A stretch of DNA of 64,000 nt from assembly GCF_001748145.1 (NCBI RefSeq), contig NZ_BCQA01000001.1, forward strand, positions 2,311,001 to 2,375,000, in the 5' to 3' direction. Every line of letters starts with the position of its first letter. Position 1 is the stretch's first letter. Source of the DNA: Bosea sp. BIWAKO-01 (GTDB taxonomy: Bacteria > Pseudomonadota > Alphaproteobacteria > Rhizobiales > Beijerinckiaceae). The position numbers and the translations under genes were made by a program. The notes below the pieces were generated by a model, which worked only from the letters and a program-made list of their open reading frames with translations, did not search any database and was not told the DNA's origin. This document shows, piece after piece, positions 25,669-35,384 of this stretch.

Positions 25669-27111
25669 GTGATCGAAGGGGTTGATCGCGAGCGAGCTCC
25701 GGCAGGCGAGCGCCACGGCCCCGGGTCGAGCGAAGACGATCTGCCCGACATCCCGACCGGGGACGTGGATATGGCTGCGCAACTCGCACTGGACAGGGGC
25801 GGCTTTGCCGCGGCCGCCTCGGCGCCCGTTCCGGCCGAGCCGATCGCGGCCGATGGCTCCCCCGTCAGGCGCACAGGTCTTCGCAACGGCTTGATGCTGG
25901 CGCTGCGCTTCGTTCAAGCGCGGATTCTCTCGGTATGGGGCCTGCTTTTCGCAGCGGCCCTGTGCCCGCCCAAGGTTTTCGCGGATTTCGCGATCTTTTC
26001 GGCGCTGGCCAATTTCGTCTCGATTGCGGTTCTGCTGCGCTTCGAGGCCGTGTTCTTTCAAAGCAATGACAGGGTGCGTCTCGGCCGGGCGTTTCGACTG
26101 GCCCTCGCTGTGGGGACGGTTTTCCTGGCCGGCATGACTGCTGCGATCCTGTTCGCAGCATCCGCGGGCTGGGTGCTGCGTGGCTTTGGTGCGCTCTTCC
26201 TGATTTCGCTGGCCAGCCGCGCGGCTATCAGGCTGATCACCGCCGAGGCGACTGCCGAAGGCGATTTCGCGACGATCGGCAACAGCAATGTCGTTCAGGC
26301 GATCGTCCAGCCTATCATGATGATCCTGCTGATCTGGCCGCTCGGCCCAACGGCGCTCGCGCTGTTCGCTGCCGATGCCTTCGGCCATGCGGTGGCTGCA
26401 AGCTATCTGTTCTGGCGCCGTCGCAAGGCGCTGATCGGCTTCGTGAGGCTGGTTTACTGGTCGCAGCGAGAACTGGTCGAATCGGCGATACGCTGGCGCA
26501 CGGCGCCGACCTATCTGCTGCCCTCGGCGCTGCTGTCCTTCGGTTTCATGGTGGCGCCGCTGCTGGCTTTGCCCTTTGCCGGGAACGCTCTTCTGGCGGC
26601 GCATGTCGCGCTCGCCATGCGCCTTCTGGAAATGCCGATGCAATTGTTCAACGCAGCGGTCACTCCGCTGGCGATGAATGATCTGCGCAAGCGCGAGGGC
26701 GCCGATCGGCAACATTGGGCCCGTCGGATCACCATGGGCATGGTGGCGATCGTCGTCGTGCTCTTCACCGGAGTCGCCATCGCCGCGTTCGGGGCCGACT
26801 ACGTGCTCGAAGGCACGCAATGGGAAGGCGTCGGCGAGATCATGGCGCTGCTCTCGCTGTTCTATGGCTGCAGCACCCTGGTCGGACCGCTGCACGAGAT
26901 CGGCTCATTGTCGCTGTATCCGCGTCGGCAGATGATGACGAATGCGGTTGCGCTTGCCGGCGCGGTGCTGGTGGTGTGGTGGTTCGGGACGTTGTCCCTG
27001 GCGCTGCTCACCGCGACCGGCTGCGTTTCCTTCGCGCGCATGCTGGCGCATATCCAGTTTGCCTGGACGCGGATGGGTACCCCGCCAGAACTGCCGCGCG
27101 CTGCGCGTTGA
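25669..27111 (+). CDS. Polysaccharide / lipopolysaccharide exporter of the MATE-like (Wzx/PST) superfamily
   Basis: About 480 residues with roughly ten to twelve hydrophobic segments starting near residue 75 (LMLALRFVQARILSVWGLLF) and ending near 465. The distribution and the FQSNDRVRLGRAFRLAL loop fit O-antigen/polysaccharide flippases. The first 70 residues are hydrophilic and probably disordered. The start is uncertain: a GTG at 25669 or an ATG at 25771 (MAAQLAL). No glycosyltransferases are adjacent, so the transported glycan is unknown. The 220 bases upstream are shared with the divergent cyclodeaminase gene and contain no motif I recognise. Confidence 0.7.
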   Translation: MIEGVDRERAPAGERHGPGSSEDDLPDIPTGDVDMAAQLALDRGGFAAAASAPVPAEPIAADGSPVRRTGLRNGLMLALRFVQARILSVWGLLFAAALCPPKVFADFAIFSALANFVSIAVLLRFEAVFFQSNDRVRLGRAFRLALAVGTVFLAGMTAAILFAASAGWVLRGFGALFLISLASRAAIRLITAEATAEGDFATIGNSNVVQAIVQPIMMILLIWPLGPTALALFAADAFGHAVAASYLFWRRRKALIGFVRLVYWSQRELVESAIRWRTAPTYLLPSALLSFGFMVAPLLALPFAGNALLAAHVALAMRLLEMPMQLFNAAVTPLAMNDLRKREGADRQHWARRITMGMVAIVVVLFTGVAIAAFGADYVLEGTQWEGVGEIMALLSLFYGCSTLVGPLHEIGSLSLYPRRQMMTNAVALAGAVLVVWWFGTLSLALLTATGCVSFARMLAHIQFAWTRMGTPPELPRAAR

Positions 27112-27117
27112 GCGTGT

Positions 27118-27843
27118 CTATTCGCGCCGGATCAGCCGGTCGGCGATCAGCGACGACAGAAAACCGGTCTTGAAGTCTCTCTCGAGCGCCTCGGGATCGT
27201 AGCTGCGCTCGACCCAGTCGAGGAAGGCGATGCCCTTGGCCTCGCCCTCGCGGGCATAGGTTTCGAAGAACGCGTCGAGAATCCCGGTCTTGGCGAAGCG
27301 GAAATGGCCATACCGCAACGAAAGCTGTTTCATGGCTTCGTCGAGCGGGCGGTTCTCATGCACCAGCAGATAGAGCGCCGAGAAAAACCCGGCCCTGTCC
27401 GCGCCCGATTTGCAATGCACCAGCGCCGGTTCCTTCAGGCCTTCGAAGAAGGCCCTGGAGCCGAGGATCGTCTCGCGGTCAGGTGCGCCGCGCGAACGCA
27501 GGACGAACTCGACCAGTGCGATGCCGTGGCGTTCGCAGGCTTCGCGCTGCAGCGGCCAGGCGCCGTGCTCGCGGCCACCGCGCAGATTGACGATCGTCTT
27601 GACGCCCTGACGCGCGAACCAGGCGATGTCGGTGGGCGCGGGCTGGGCGGCGCGCCAGAGGCGCGGCGTGACCCGGTGGGCGTTGAGATAGGCCAGGCGG
27701 AAGATGCCGTGATCGACCAGCAGCATATTGGCCCAGGCGCGCAGTCGGTCGGCCCGGCCGGAAAGCGGTCGGTCCCAGCGCGCGATGCGGGCCATTCGCC
27801 GCGCATAACGCTGATCGTTGCGGCGCAGCAGGTTCAACACCAC
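27118..27843 (-). CDS. Dual-specificity / tyrosine protein phosphatase family protein
   Basis: A 241-residue cytosolic protein with the CX5R catalytic loop ALVHCKSGADRAGFFSAL (Cys and Arg of HCKSGADR) and the upstream general-acid region LRSRGAPD. IVNLRGGREH is the conserved strand and loop before it. This subgroup is widespread in Alphaproteobacteria; the substrate is unknown and could be phosphoprotein or phosphoinositide-like. It is convergent with the exporter gene, with six bases between stops. Confidence 0.85.
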   Translation of the reverse strand: MVLNLLRRNDQRYARRMARIARWDRPLSGRADRLRAWANMLLVDHGIFRLAYLNAHRVTPRLWRAAQPAPTDIAWFARQGVKTIVNLRGGREHGAWPLQREACERHGIALVEFVLRSRGAPDRETILGSRAFFEGLKEPALVHCKSGADRAGFFSALYLLVHENRPLDEAMKQLSLRYGHFRFAKTGILDAFFETYAREGEAKGIAFLDWVERSYDPEALERDFKTGFLSSLIADRLIRRE

Positions 27844-27931
27844 AAAATTCCATGCTTGATCATCTGCAGCCCGATATCAGTGGCGAAGGCTCCGCGCAAA
27901 CCCACAGGCCACGTCCGCCTAAAGGTCGGGC

Positions 27932-27960
27932 TTGGACTTTTGCGCTACAGCGCGCATAAG
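27932..27960 (+). promoter_or_regulatory. Candidate sigma70-type promoter of ppa
   Basis: TTGGAC (27932-27937) and CATAAG (27955-27960) are separated by exactly 17 bases, 35 bases before the ppa start codon. Assigned by eye. Confidence 0.45.
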
Positions 27961-27994
27961 GCGCGCCAGTTTTTTGTCTCAACAGGTAAGAACC

Positions 27995-28531
27995 ATGCGC
28001 TTAGATGCCATCTCCATCGGCAAGAATCCGCCTGACGAAGTCAATGTGGTCATCGAGGTGGCCATCGGTGGCGAGCCGATCAAGTACGAGATGGACAAGG
28101 AAGCCGGCACGCTCTTCGTCGATCGCTTTCTCTACACTCCGATGCGTTATCCCGGGAACTACGGTTTCATTCCGCATACGCTGTCGGAAGATGGCGACCC
28201 CTGCGATGTGCTGGTCGCCAATACACGCCCCCTGATTCCGGGCTCGTACATCGCGGTCCGCCCGATCGGCGTGATGATGATGGAGGACGAGGGCGGCGGC
28301 GACGAGAAGATCATCGCAGTCCCGGTGCCCAAGCTCACCAAGCGCTACGAGAACGTCCACAACTACACCGACCTGCCGCAGATCACACTCGATCAGATCC
28401 AGCACTTTTTCGAGCACTACAAGGATCTCGAGCCCGGCAAATGGGTGAAGCTCACCGGCTGGGGTGACGCCACAAAGGCAAAGCAGCTCATCGTCGAGGC
28501 CATGGAGCGGGCGAAGAAGGCCAAGGACTGA
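27995..28531 (+). CDS. ppa: Inorganic pyrophosphatase (family I)
   Basis: Hydrolyses PPi to two Pi in the cytoplasm, driving biosynthetic reactions. At 178 residues it has family length. The signature [10 protein letters not shown] supplies the metal-binding aspartates, with [16 protein letters not shown] and [11 protein letters not shown] upstream and [20 protein letters not shown] downstream. The ATG at 27995 begins [11 protein letters not shown], the usual family start. It is a single-gene unit with a plausible promoter and a hairpin 18 bases after the stop. Confidence 0.96.
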   Translation: MRLDAISIGKNPPDEVNVVIEVAIGGEPIKYEMDKEAGTLFVDRFLYTPMRYPGNYGFIPHTLSEDGDPCDVLVANTRPLIPGSYIAVRPIGVMMMEDEGGGDEKIIAVPVPKLTKRYENVHNYTDLPQITLDQIQHFFEHYKDLEPGKWVKLTGWGDATKAKQLIVEAMERAKKAKD

Positions 28532-28548
28532 GGCCAGCGCTCAGCACC

Positions 28549-28577
28549 ATCATGGCCGGGCCCTTTCCGGCCATGAT
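28549..28577. repeat. Intergenic inverted repeat after ppa
   Basis: Perfect 11-bp arms ATCATGGCCGG and CCGGCCATGAT around a 7-base loop, between the convergent ppa and CoA-ester lyase genes. Like the hairpin at 7025-7047, its 3' arm is followed by CTCGTC, suggesting a shared REP-like family. It may also terminate transcription. Confidence 0.7.
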
Positions 28578-28635
28578 CTCGTCCCGTTACCCCGATCAAG
28601 ACGGGCCCTCGGCGCCAGGCCGGGCATCGCGCAGG

Positions 28636-29511
28636 TTACGCCGCGATTGCCTCGCTCAGCGCCACGACGCGCCTCGCCATCTCGGCATGAAGCCGCTCGA
28701 CCATGCGGCCGTCGAGCTGGATCGCGCCCTTGTCGGCATTCTCCGGCTGCTCGAAGGCGGTGATGATCGCCTTGGCGCGGGCAAGCTCATGATCGTCCGG
28801 CGCGAAAGCGGCATTGGCCGCGGCGACCTGGGCGGGGTGGATCAGGGTCTTGCCGTCGAAACCGAGATCGCGGCCCTGCTCGCATTCGGCCGCAAAACCA
28901 TCCTCGTTCTTGAGATCGTTGTAGACGCCGTCGACGATGTCGATGCCATGGGCACGAGCCGCGAGGATGGCCGTCACCAGCCAAGGCAGCATCGGCGCAC
29001 GGCCCGGCACGAAGCGGGCGCGGGTTTCCTTGGCGAGGTCATTCGTGCCCATCACGAAGCAGGCGAGCCGCGTCGAGGGGTCCTTCGCCGCCGCGGCAAT
29101 GCGCGCGGCGTCCAGGATGGCGAGCGGTGTCTCGATCATCGCCCAGATTCGAACCGCCGGATCGGCCCAGAGGCCGGTCAGTTTGTGGCCGATCTCGATC
29201 AGGGTTTCAGGGGCCGACACTTTCGGGATCAAGATCGCATCGGGCTTGGCCTCGGTCGCTGCGGCAAGATCCGCTTCGAACCAGGGCGTCTCGACGCCGT
29301 TGACGCGAATGACCAGTTCGCGCCGACCGTAGCCACCGGCCTTCACCGCGGCGCAGACCTGCTCGCGCGCCATGTCCTTTGAATCTGGGGCCACCGCGTC
29401 TTCCAGATCGAGAATCAGCGCATCGGCGGCAATCTCACGGGCTTTTTCGAGCGCACGGGCGTTCGAACCGGGCATATAAAGGACACTGCGGCGTGGGCGG
29501 ATCGCTGTCAT
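28636..29511 (-). CDS. HpcH/HpaI-type CoA-ester lyase (malyl-CoA / methylmalyl-CoA lyase family)
   Basis: A 291-residue TIM-barrel enzyme. Conserved elements are RRSVLYMPGSNARALEKA (CoA binding), LILDLEDAVAPDSK (metal-binding Asp/Glu), ELVIRVNGVETPW, ILIPKVSAPETL, IWAMIETPLAILDA and CFVMGTNDLAKE. The family cleaves malyl-CoA, beta-methylmalyl-CoA or citramalyl-CoA. The nearby mesaconyl-CoA hydratase-like gene suggests a role in the ethylmalonyl-CoA pathway or in itaconate/C5 acid use. The ATG at 29509-29511 gives the canonical start MTAIRPRRS. It is divergent from the DUF429 fusion gene. Confidence 0.85.
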   Translation of the reverse strand: MTAIRPRRSVLYMPGSNARALEKAREIAADALILDLEDAVAPDSKDMAREQVCAAVKAGGYGRRELVIRVNGVETPWFEADLAAATEAKPDAILIPKVSAPETLIEIGHKLTGLWADPAVRIWAMIETPLAILDAARIAAAAKDPSTRLACFVMGTNDLAKETRARFVPGRAPMLPWLVTAILAARAHGIDIVDGVYNDLKNEDGFAAECEQGRDLGFDGKTLIHPAQVAAANAAFAPDDHELARAKAIITAFEQPENADKGAIQLDGRMVERLHAEMARRVVALSEAIAA

Positions 29512-29611
29512 GGGATACTCCTTGACGAAGGCTGATCTGACTTCGCTGCAATGCACACTAGACGCGACCGCAATGCAACGACAGTTCATCGAAAGGTGAA
29601 GAGGGGGACAG

Positions 29612-31324
29612 ATGGGCTGGATCGCCGGCGTCGACGGCTGCAAGGCGGGCTGGATCGTTGCGATCCTCGACGACGCTGCGCCCGCGCGCCCGCAATTGCG
29701 CGTGGTCACGCATTTCTCCGCGCTCTTCGACGAACCTGAACCGCCTGATCTCGTGGCAGTCGACATGCCGATCGGCCTGCCGGACCGGATCGTCGGCTCC
29801 GGACGCGGTCCCGAGCAGGCGGTGCGCGGCCTGCTCGGTGAGCGCCAATCCTCGGTGTTTTCCATTCCTTCGCGCTCCGCCGTCCAGGCTGCGGAGTATC
29901 GGGAGGCCTGCGGCGTCGCCGCCGCGACCTCCCAGCCGCCCCGCAAGGTCTCCAAGCAGGGCTTCTTTCTGTTCCCGAAGATCCGGGAGATCGACGGCTT
30001 GTTGCGGCATCAGCCGCTGTGGCGCGAGCGCGTCTATGAAACCCATCCCGAACTTGCCTTTCGGACGATGCGCGGGGCTCCTCTTCTGAGCCCGAAGAAG
30101 GTCAGGGGCGCGATCAATCCCGATGGTATGGCCGAACGACGGGTCCTGCTGGTCGCGGCAGGCCTGCCAGCCGAGAGCGTCCACGCACGGCCGCCGCGGG
30201 GAGCTGCAGCAGACGACATGCTGGATGCGCTGGCGGCGCTGATCGTCGCCGGACACATCCGGGGCGGGCGTGGAAAGCCCTTCCCCGATCCGCCGGGACG
30301 CGATAGCCACGGGCTTCCCATCGCGATCTGGACCTTCGCGCCGGATCGCCCAGCCTATCAGGATCGCGCCATGTCCGACCGTCCGGTGTCCCATTCCATG
30401 ATCGAGGCGGCTGCCGCGCGCATAGCCGGCCATGCTCGCGTGACGCCGATCATGCGCTTGGGCAAGGGGGCGCTCGGATCCGCGGGGGACATTTCGCTCA
30501 AGCTCGAATGCCTGCAACATGCGGGCTCGTTCAAGACGCGCGGCGCCTTCAACAACCTGCTGTCCCTGCCGGTGCCTGCTGCCGGGGTTTCTGCGGCATC
30601 CGGGGGCAACCACGGCGCAGCGGTGGCCTATGCGGCGCGCGAACGCGGCGTGAAGGCGACGATCTTCGTGCCGGAGATTTCGCCCGCGGCCAAGATCGAG
30701 GCGATCCGGCGCTTCGGCGCGGAGGCCGTGGTCGGCGGCGCGCAATATGACGATGCGCAGGCTGCCTGCGATCGCTTCGTCGCGGAAACCGGCGCGCTCA
30801 AAATCCATCCCTTCGCCGCGGTCGAGACCATCGCCGGTCAGGGCACGCTCGGACGCGAATGGGATTTGCAGGAGCCCGATCTCGATACCGTGCTGGTCGC
30901 GGTCGGTGGCGGCGGGTTGATCTCGGGAATCGCCTCGTGGTTTGCGGGATCGAAGGTCAAGGTGGTCGGCGTCGAACCCGCGGGCTCGCGCGCCTTGCAG
31001 GCGGCGCTCGAAGCCAAGGGACCGGTCGCGGTCGATGTCGCCTCGGTGGCCGCGGATTCGCTCGGCGCCCGCAATGTCGGCCAACTGGTCTATGACGCCT
31101 GCAAGGACACGGTCGATCACGTTGCGCTCGTGCCGGATGCCGCCATTACCGAGGCGCAGGCGCAGCTCTGGCGCGATTTCCGTCTGGCCGTCGAGCCCGG
31201 TGGCGCGGCCGCTTTCGGCGCGCTGATCTCGGGAGCCTACAAGCCGGCGCCGGGCGAGCGCCTGGGCGTTCTGGTCTGCGGCGCGAATGTCGATCTCGCC
31301 AAGCTGCAGGCGATTGTAGCTTAG
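29612..31324 (+). CDS. Fusion ORF: DUF429 domain followed by threonine/serine dehydratase (PLP)
   Basis: One uninterrupted 570-residue frame holds two proteins normally encoded separately. Residues 1-253 are DUF429: GVDGCKAGWIVAIL, DMPIGLPDR, ETHPELAFR and a terminal GRDSHGLPIAIW, where such proteins usually end. Residues 254-570 form a complete threonine dehydratase-like PLP enzyme: MSDRPVSHSMIEAAAA, the PLP Lys in AGSFKTRGAFNN, SGGNHGAAVAYAA, GGGGLISGIASW and VLVCGANVDL. There is no stop between them. An ATG at 30371 with AGGA upstream could start the second enzyme independently. The first start (29612) has a strong GAGGGGG site. It may be a true fusion or a recent stop-codon loss. Domain identities are firm; the specific substrate of either part is not. 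Confidence 0.8.
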   Translation: MGWIAGVDGCKAGWIVAILDDAAPARPQLRVVTHFSALFDEPEPPDLVAVDMPIGLPDRIVGSGRGPEQAVRGLLGERQSSVFSIPSRSAVQAAEYREACGVAAATSQPPRKVSKQGFFLFPKIREIDGLLRHQPLWRERVYETHPELAFRTMRGAPLLSPKKVRGAINPDGMAERRVLLVAAGLPAESVHARPPRGAAADDMLDALAALIVAGHIRGGRGKPFPDPPGRDSHGLPIAIWTFAPDRPAYQDRAMSDRPVSHSMIEAAAARIAGHARVTPIMRLGKGALGSAGDISLKLECLQHAGSFKTRGAFNNLLSLPVPAAGVSAASGGNHGAAVAYAARERGVKATIFVPEISPAAKIEAIRRFGAEAVVGGAQYDDAQAACDRFVAETGALKIHPFAAVETIAGQGTLGREWDLQEPDLDTVLVAVGGGGLISGIASWFAGSKVKVVGVEPAGSRALQAALEAKGPVAVDVASVAADSLGARNVGQLVYDACKDTVDHVALVPDAAITEAQAQLWRDFRLAVEPGGAAAFGALISGAYKPAPGERLGVLVCGANVDLAKLQAIVA

Positions 31325-31501
31325 CCTTCGCGCCTCTTCCTGTCGCGGCGCGGCGGAGAGCCGAGGCTCATTCGAAGTCTGGTCGGCGCTCGGCCGGCCC
31401 TTCCGGGCCTGCGCCTTACCCCATCGTCGCAGCGGCGCGGGGCTGGACGCAGGGTCTCACGGCAGCGCACAATCGCCTGCCTGACCAGACGCGAGACGCC
31501 G

Positions 31502-32575
31502 ATGTCCCAGACCGCGACGCTGCCCGCTTCCAAGACCAGCCCCGGCCGCTTTTTCGAGGATTTCCGGCTGGGCGAGACGATCGTCCATGCCACGCCACGG
31601 ACCGTGACCAGTGGTGATGTCTCGCTCTATACGGCGCTCTATGGGTCGCGTTTCGCCGTGCAGTCGTCGGACAGCTTTGCACGCGCGGTCGGTTACCCCG
31701 CGGCGCCGGTCGACGATCTGCTGGTCTTCCATATCGTCTTCGGCAAGACGGTGCCGGACGTTTCGCTGAACGCCGTCGCCAATCTCGGCTATGCGGATGG
31801 ACGCTTCCTCAGGCCGGTCTATCCAGGGGACACCTTGTCGACCACCTCGGAGGTGATCGGCCTGAAGCAGACCTCGGCGGGCGATGCCGGTATCGTCTAT
31901 GTCCGCTCGATTGGCCGCAACCAGCTGGGCGAAATCGTGCTGAGCTATGCGCGCTGGGTGCTGGTGCGCAAACGCGAACCGGGAGCCGCGGCACATGCCG
32001 AGCAGGTGCCCGAACTGCCGAAGGTCGTCGCTCCCGAAGAGCTTGGCGAGGGCTGCCCGGCTCTCGATCTCACCGCCTATGACGATGCGCTCGCAGGCTC
32101 GGCGTTTCGCTGGGGCCATTATGCGGTCGGCGAACGCATCGACCATGTCGACGGCATGACGGTGGAGGAAGCCGAACATCAGCTTGCCACCCGTCTCTAC
32201 CAGAACACCGCAAAGGTGCATTTCGACGCCTATGGCGCGCGCGAGACGCGTTTCGGCAAGAGACTGATCTATGGCGGCCATGTCATCAGTCTGGCCCGTG
32301 CCCTGTCGTTCAACGGGCTCGGAAACGGCCTTCACATCGCGGCGATCAATGGTGGCAGGCATGTCGCGCCACTTTTCGCGGGCGATACGGTCTATGCCTG
32401 GAGCGAGGTGCTGGAGAAGGCCGAGTTGCCGGGCCGCAGCGATGTTGGCGCCCTGCGTCTGCGCCTCGTCGCGACCAAGAACCTGCCTTGCGGGGAGTAC
32501 CCCTTGAAGCTCGGCGATCAATATGCCGGTGGCGTCATCCTCGATCTGGATTATTGGGTGCTGCTGCCGCGATGA
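31502..32575 (+). CDS. MaoC-family double hotdog dehydratase, mesaconyl-CoA hydratase-like
   Basis: A 357-residue protein with two MaoC/hotdog halves. FFEDFRLGETIVHATPRTVT opens the first, with GYPAAPVDDLLVFHIVFG, and YGGHVISLARALSFNG with FAGDTVYAWSEVLE lies in the second. Length and the ending GGVILDLDYWVLLPR fit mesaconyl-CoA hydratase (beta-methylmalyl-CoA dehydratase) of the ethylmalonyl-CoA pathway. The CoA-ester lyase about 2 kb upstream would use its product. The gap before it (31325-31501) shows no clear signal. The superfamily is secure; the substrate is a well-supported inference. Confidence 0.78.
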   Translation: MSQTATLPASKTSPGRFFEDFRLGETIVHATPRTVTSGDVSLYTALYGSRFAVQSSDSFARAVGYPAAPVDDLLVFHIVFGKTVPDVSLNAVANLGYADGRFLRPVYPGDTLSTTSEVIGLKQTSAGDAGIVYVRSIGRNQLGEIVLSYARWVLVRKREPGAAAHAEQVPELPKVVAPEELGEGCPALDLTAYDDALAGSAFRWGHYAVGERIDHVDGMTVEEAEHQLATRLYQNTAKVHFDAYGARETRFGKRLIYGGHVISLARALSFNGLGNGLHIAAINGGRHVAPLFAGDTVYAWSEVLEKAELPGRSDVGALRLRLVATKNLPCGEYPLKLGDQYAGGVILDLDYWVLLPR

Positions 32576-32589
32576 TGCGTAAGCATAAA

Positions 32590-32660
32590 GTTACAGTTTG
32601 AGATTTATGTAACCACCGATTCGCTGCCTCGCATTGCAGCGCCGGAACGGTTTCTATAGA
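32590..32660 (+). promoter_or_regulatory. Candidate sdh operon promoter region
   Basis: An AT-rich stretch contains inverted arms GTTACA (32590-32595) and TGTAAC (32608-32613). A weak promoter follows: TTGCAG (32634-32639) and TATAGA (32655-32660) with a 15-base spacer. Both lie upstream of the TTG start of sdhC. Confidence 0.35.
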
Positions 32661-32732
32661 GAGCCAATCACTCTAGAACCATTCCCAAATGGATCGGGCC
32701 CCCCGGCGGGCCGCAGAGTCGGAGAGTTTACC

Positions 32733-33128
32733 TTGGCCGAAACCAAACCGATCGCGCGCCCGCTTTCGCCGCATCTGCAAATCTATCGCTGGTCCTGGAC
32801 CATGGCGATGTCGATTGCGCATCGCGTCACCGGCACGGCGCTCTATGCCGGCACGGTGCTCATCGCCGCCTGGCTCGTGGCGGCCGCCTCAGGGCCGGGG
32901 GCCTATGAAACGGCTCAGGCGATTGCCGGCTCCTTCCTGGGGCGCCTCGTGTTGTTCGGCTATTCCTTTGCGCTGCTGCACCACATGGTCGGCGGCCTGC
33001 GCCATTTCGTCTGGGACATGGGACACGGCTACGACCCCGAGACGCGCACGAACATGGCGAAGTACAGCGTCTTCGTCTCGGCGGGCCTGACGATCCTGCT
33101 CTGGATCGTCGCCTACGCGATGCGCTGA
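32733..33128 (+). CDS. sdhC: Succinate dehydrogenase cytochrome b556 subunit SdhC
   Basis: A 131-residue membrane anchor of complex II with three transmembrane helices (about 30-55, 65-90, 108-130). [20 protein letters not shown] followed by AHRVTGTAL is the classic N-terminal signature, and [20 protein letters not shown] holds the heme b ligand His. The start is a TTG preceded by GGAGAG; longer in-frame extensions upstream are not family-like. First gene of sdhCDAB. Confidence 0.93.
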   Translation: MAETKPIARPLSPHLQIYRWSWTMAMSIAHRVTGTALYAGTVLIAAWLVAAASGPGAYETAQAIAGSFLGRLVLFGYSFALLHHMVGGLRHFVWDMGHGYDPETRTNMAKYSVFVSAGLTILLWIVAYAMR

Positions 33129-33139
33129 GGAGTTTCGTC

Positions 33140-33532
33140 ATGTCGTCAAATTCTTCCATGCGTACCCCGCTCGGCCGCGTTCGCGGTCTCGGCTCGGCCA
33201 AGTCCGGCACCGGCCATTTCTGGCTGCAGCGCGTCACCGCCGTGGCGAACGTCTTCCTGACGATCATCTTCCTCGGCGTTGTGATCTCGCTCTTCGGCAA
33301 GCCCTATGCGGCTGCGGTCGCGACCCTGTCGCACCCGCTCGTCGCGATCCTGATGCTGCTCTTCACCCTGTCGGGCGCCGTCCATATGCGCCTCGGCATG
33401 CAGGTCGTGATCGAGGACTATGTCCACCACGAGGGGCTGAAGATCCTCGCCGTGATGGCCAACACCTTCTTTGCGATCGCGATCGGCGCGGCTTGCGTCT
33501 TCGCGATCCTGAAACTCTCTTTCGGAGGCTGA
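33140..33532 (+). CDS. sdhD: Succinate dehydrogenase membrane anchor subunit SdhD
   Basis: A 130-residue second membrane anchor with three helices. Family features are [29 protein letters not shown], and [18 protein letters not shown], with the quinone/heme-site residues. It begins 11 bases after sdhC and ends 5 bases before sdhA. Confidence 0.93.
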   Translation: MSSNSSMRTPLGRVRGLGSAKSGTGHFWLQRVTAVANVFLTIIFLGVVISLFGKPYAAAVATLSHPLVAILMLLFTLSGAVHMRLGMQVVIEDYVHHEGLKILAVMANTFFAIAIGAACVFAILKLSFGG

Positions 33533-33537
33533 ACCCG

Positions 33538-35370
33538 ATGGCGATCACCAGAGCCCAATCGGTCCCGGCCTATACCGGCCAGGCCTACCCGATCACGGAT
33601 CACACCTTCGACGTCGTGGTTGTCGGCGCCGGCGGCGCGGGACTGCGCGCGACGGTCGGCTGCTCGCAGGCGGGCCTGAGGACGGCCTGCATCTCCAAGG
33701 TATTCCCGACCCGCTCGCACACTGTTGCGGCGCAGGGCGGCGTTGCCGCTTCGCTTGGCAACATGGGCAAGGATACCTGGCAGTGGCATATGTACGACAC
33801 CGTCAAGGGGTCGGACTGGCTCGGCGACCAGGATGCGATCGAGTATCTCGTGCGCAATGCGCCGGCGGCCGTCTATGAGCTCGAGCATTGGGGCGTGCCC
33901 TTCTCGCGCACCGAGGACGGCAAGATCTATCAGCGGCCCTTCGGCGGCATGACCACCGATTTCGGGAACGGTCCTCCAGCCCAGCGCACCTGCGCTGCCG
34001 CCGACCGCACCGGCCACGCCATGCTGCACACGCTCTACGGCCAGGCGCTGCGCTACAACACCGAGTTCTTCATCGAGTACTTCGCCATCGACCTGATCAT
34101 GGACGAGGATGGCGTCTGCCGGGGCGTGATCGCGCTCAAGCTCGATGACGGCACGCTGCATCGCTTCCGCTCGAAGATGGCGATCATGGCGACCGGCGGC
34201 TATGGCCGCGCCTATTTCTCGGCGACCTCGGCCCATACCTGCACCGGCGACGGTGGCGGCATGGTGCTGCGTGCCGGCCTGCCGCTGCAGGACATGGAGT
34301 TCGTGCAGTTCCACCCGACCGGCATCTATGGCGCCGGCTGCCTGATCACCGAAGGGGCTCGCGGCGAGGGCGGCTATCTCACCAATTCCGAGGGCGAGCG
34401 CTTCATGGAGCGTTACGCTCCCTCCGCCAAGGATCTGGCTTCTCGCGACGTCGTCTCGCGTTCGATGACCATGGAGATTCGTGGCGGACGCGGCGTCGGC
34501 AAGAACGGCGACCACATCTACCTGCATCTCGACCATCTCGACCCGAAAATTCTGCACGAGCGCCTGCCGGGCATCTCGGAGAGCGCCAAGATCTTCGCCG
34601 GCGTCGACGTCACCCGTGAGCCGATCCCGGTGCTGCCGACGGTGCACTACAACATGGGCGGCATCCCGACGAACTATCATGGCGAGGTGCTGACCAAGGT
34701 CGACGGCAATCCAGACACCGTGGTGCCTGGCCTGATGGCGATTGGCGAAGCGGCCTGCGTCTCGGTGCATGGCGCCAACCGCCTCGGCTCGAACTCGCTG
34801 ATCGATCTGGTCGTCTTCGGTCGTGCCGCCGGCCTGCGCTGCGCCGAAATCGTGACGGCGGGCGAGAAGCAGCCCGAGCTGCCGAAGTCCTCGGCCGATC
34901 TCGCGCTGACCCGCCTCGACAAGTTCCGCAACGCCTCGGGCGGCACCCCGACGGCCGAGCTGCGCAACCGCATGCAAAAGACGATGCAGGACAACTGCGC
35001 CGTCTACCGCACCGGCGAAACGCTGCAGGAAGGTCACAAGCTGATCCACGAGGTCTGGGCCGGTGCCTCCGATATCGCGACCACCGACCGTTCGCTGATC
35101 TGGAACTCGGATCTGGTCGAGACGCTCGAGTTCGACAACCTGATCACCCAGGCCGTTGTCACGATGGATTCGGCACTGAATCGCCCGGAAAGCCGGGGCG
35201 CCCATGCCCGCGAGGACTATCCGGAGCGCGACGACAAGGACTGGATGAAGCACACCCTGTCCTGGATCGACGACGAGAAGCGGACCGTCACGCTCGACGA
35301 CCGCCCGGTCCATACCTACACGCTCTCGAACGATATCGAGTACATCAAGCCCAAGGCGCGGGTGTATTGA
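33538..35370 (+). CDS. sdhA: Succinate dehydrogenase flavoprotein subunit SdhA
   Basis: The FAD-carrying catalytic subunit of complex II, which oxidises succinate to fumarate at the inner membrane. It has 610 residues, normal length. The FAD-binding [15 protein letters not shown] and the covalent-FAD histidine in [12 protein letters not shown] are intact. The active-site region [19 protein letters not shown], the [17 protein letters not shown] segment and the C-terminal arginine-rich capping region are present. ATG at 33538 (MAITRAQS) is preferred. Confidence 0.97.
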   Translation: MAITRAQSVPAYTGQAYPITDHTFDVVVVGAGGAGLRATVGCSQAGLRTACISKVFPTRSHTVAAQGGVAASLGNMGKDTWQWHMYDTVKGSDWLGDQDAIEYLVRNAPAAVYELEHWGVPFSRTEDGKIYQRPFGGMTTDFGNGPPAQRTCAAADRTGHAMLHTLYGQALRYNTEFFIEYFAIDLIMDEDGVCRGVIALKLDDGTLHRFRSKMAIMATGGYGRAYFSATSAHTCTGDGGGMVLRAGLPLQDMEFVQFHPTGIYGAGCLITEGARGEGGYLTNSEGERFMERYAPSAKDLASRDVVSRSMTMEIRGGRGVGKNGDHIYLHLDHLDPKILHERLPGISESAKIFAGVDVTREPIPVLPTVHYNMGGIPTNYHGEVLTKVDGNPDTVVPGLMAIGEAACVSVHGANRLGSNSLIDLVVFGRAAGLRCAEIVTAGEKQPELPKSSADLALTRLDKFRNASGGTPTAELRNRMQKTMQDNCAVYRTGETLQEGHKLIHEVWAGASDIATTDRSLIWNSDLVETLEFDNLITQAVVTMDSALNRPESRGAHAREDYPERDDKDWMKHTLSWIDDEKRTVTLDDRPVHTYTLSNDIEYIKPKARVY

Positions 35371-35384
35371 GGACGATCTGACCG

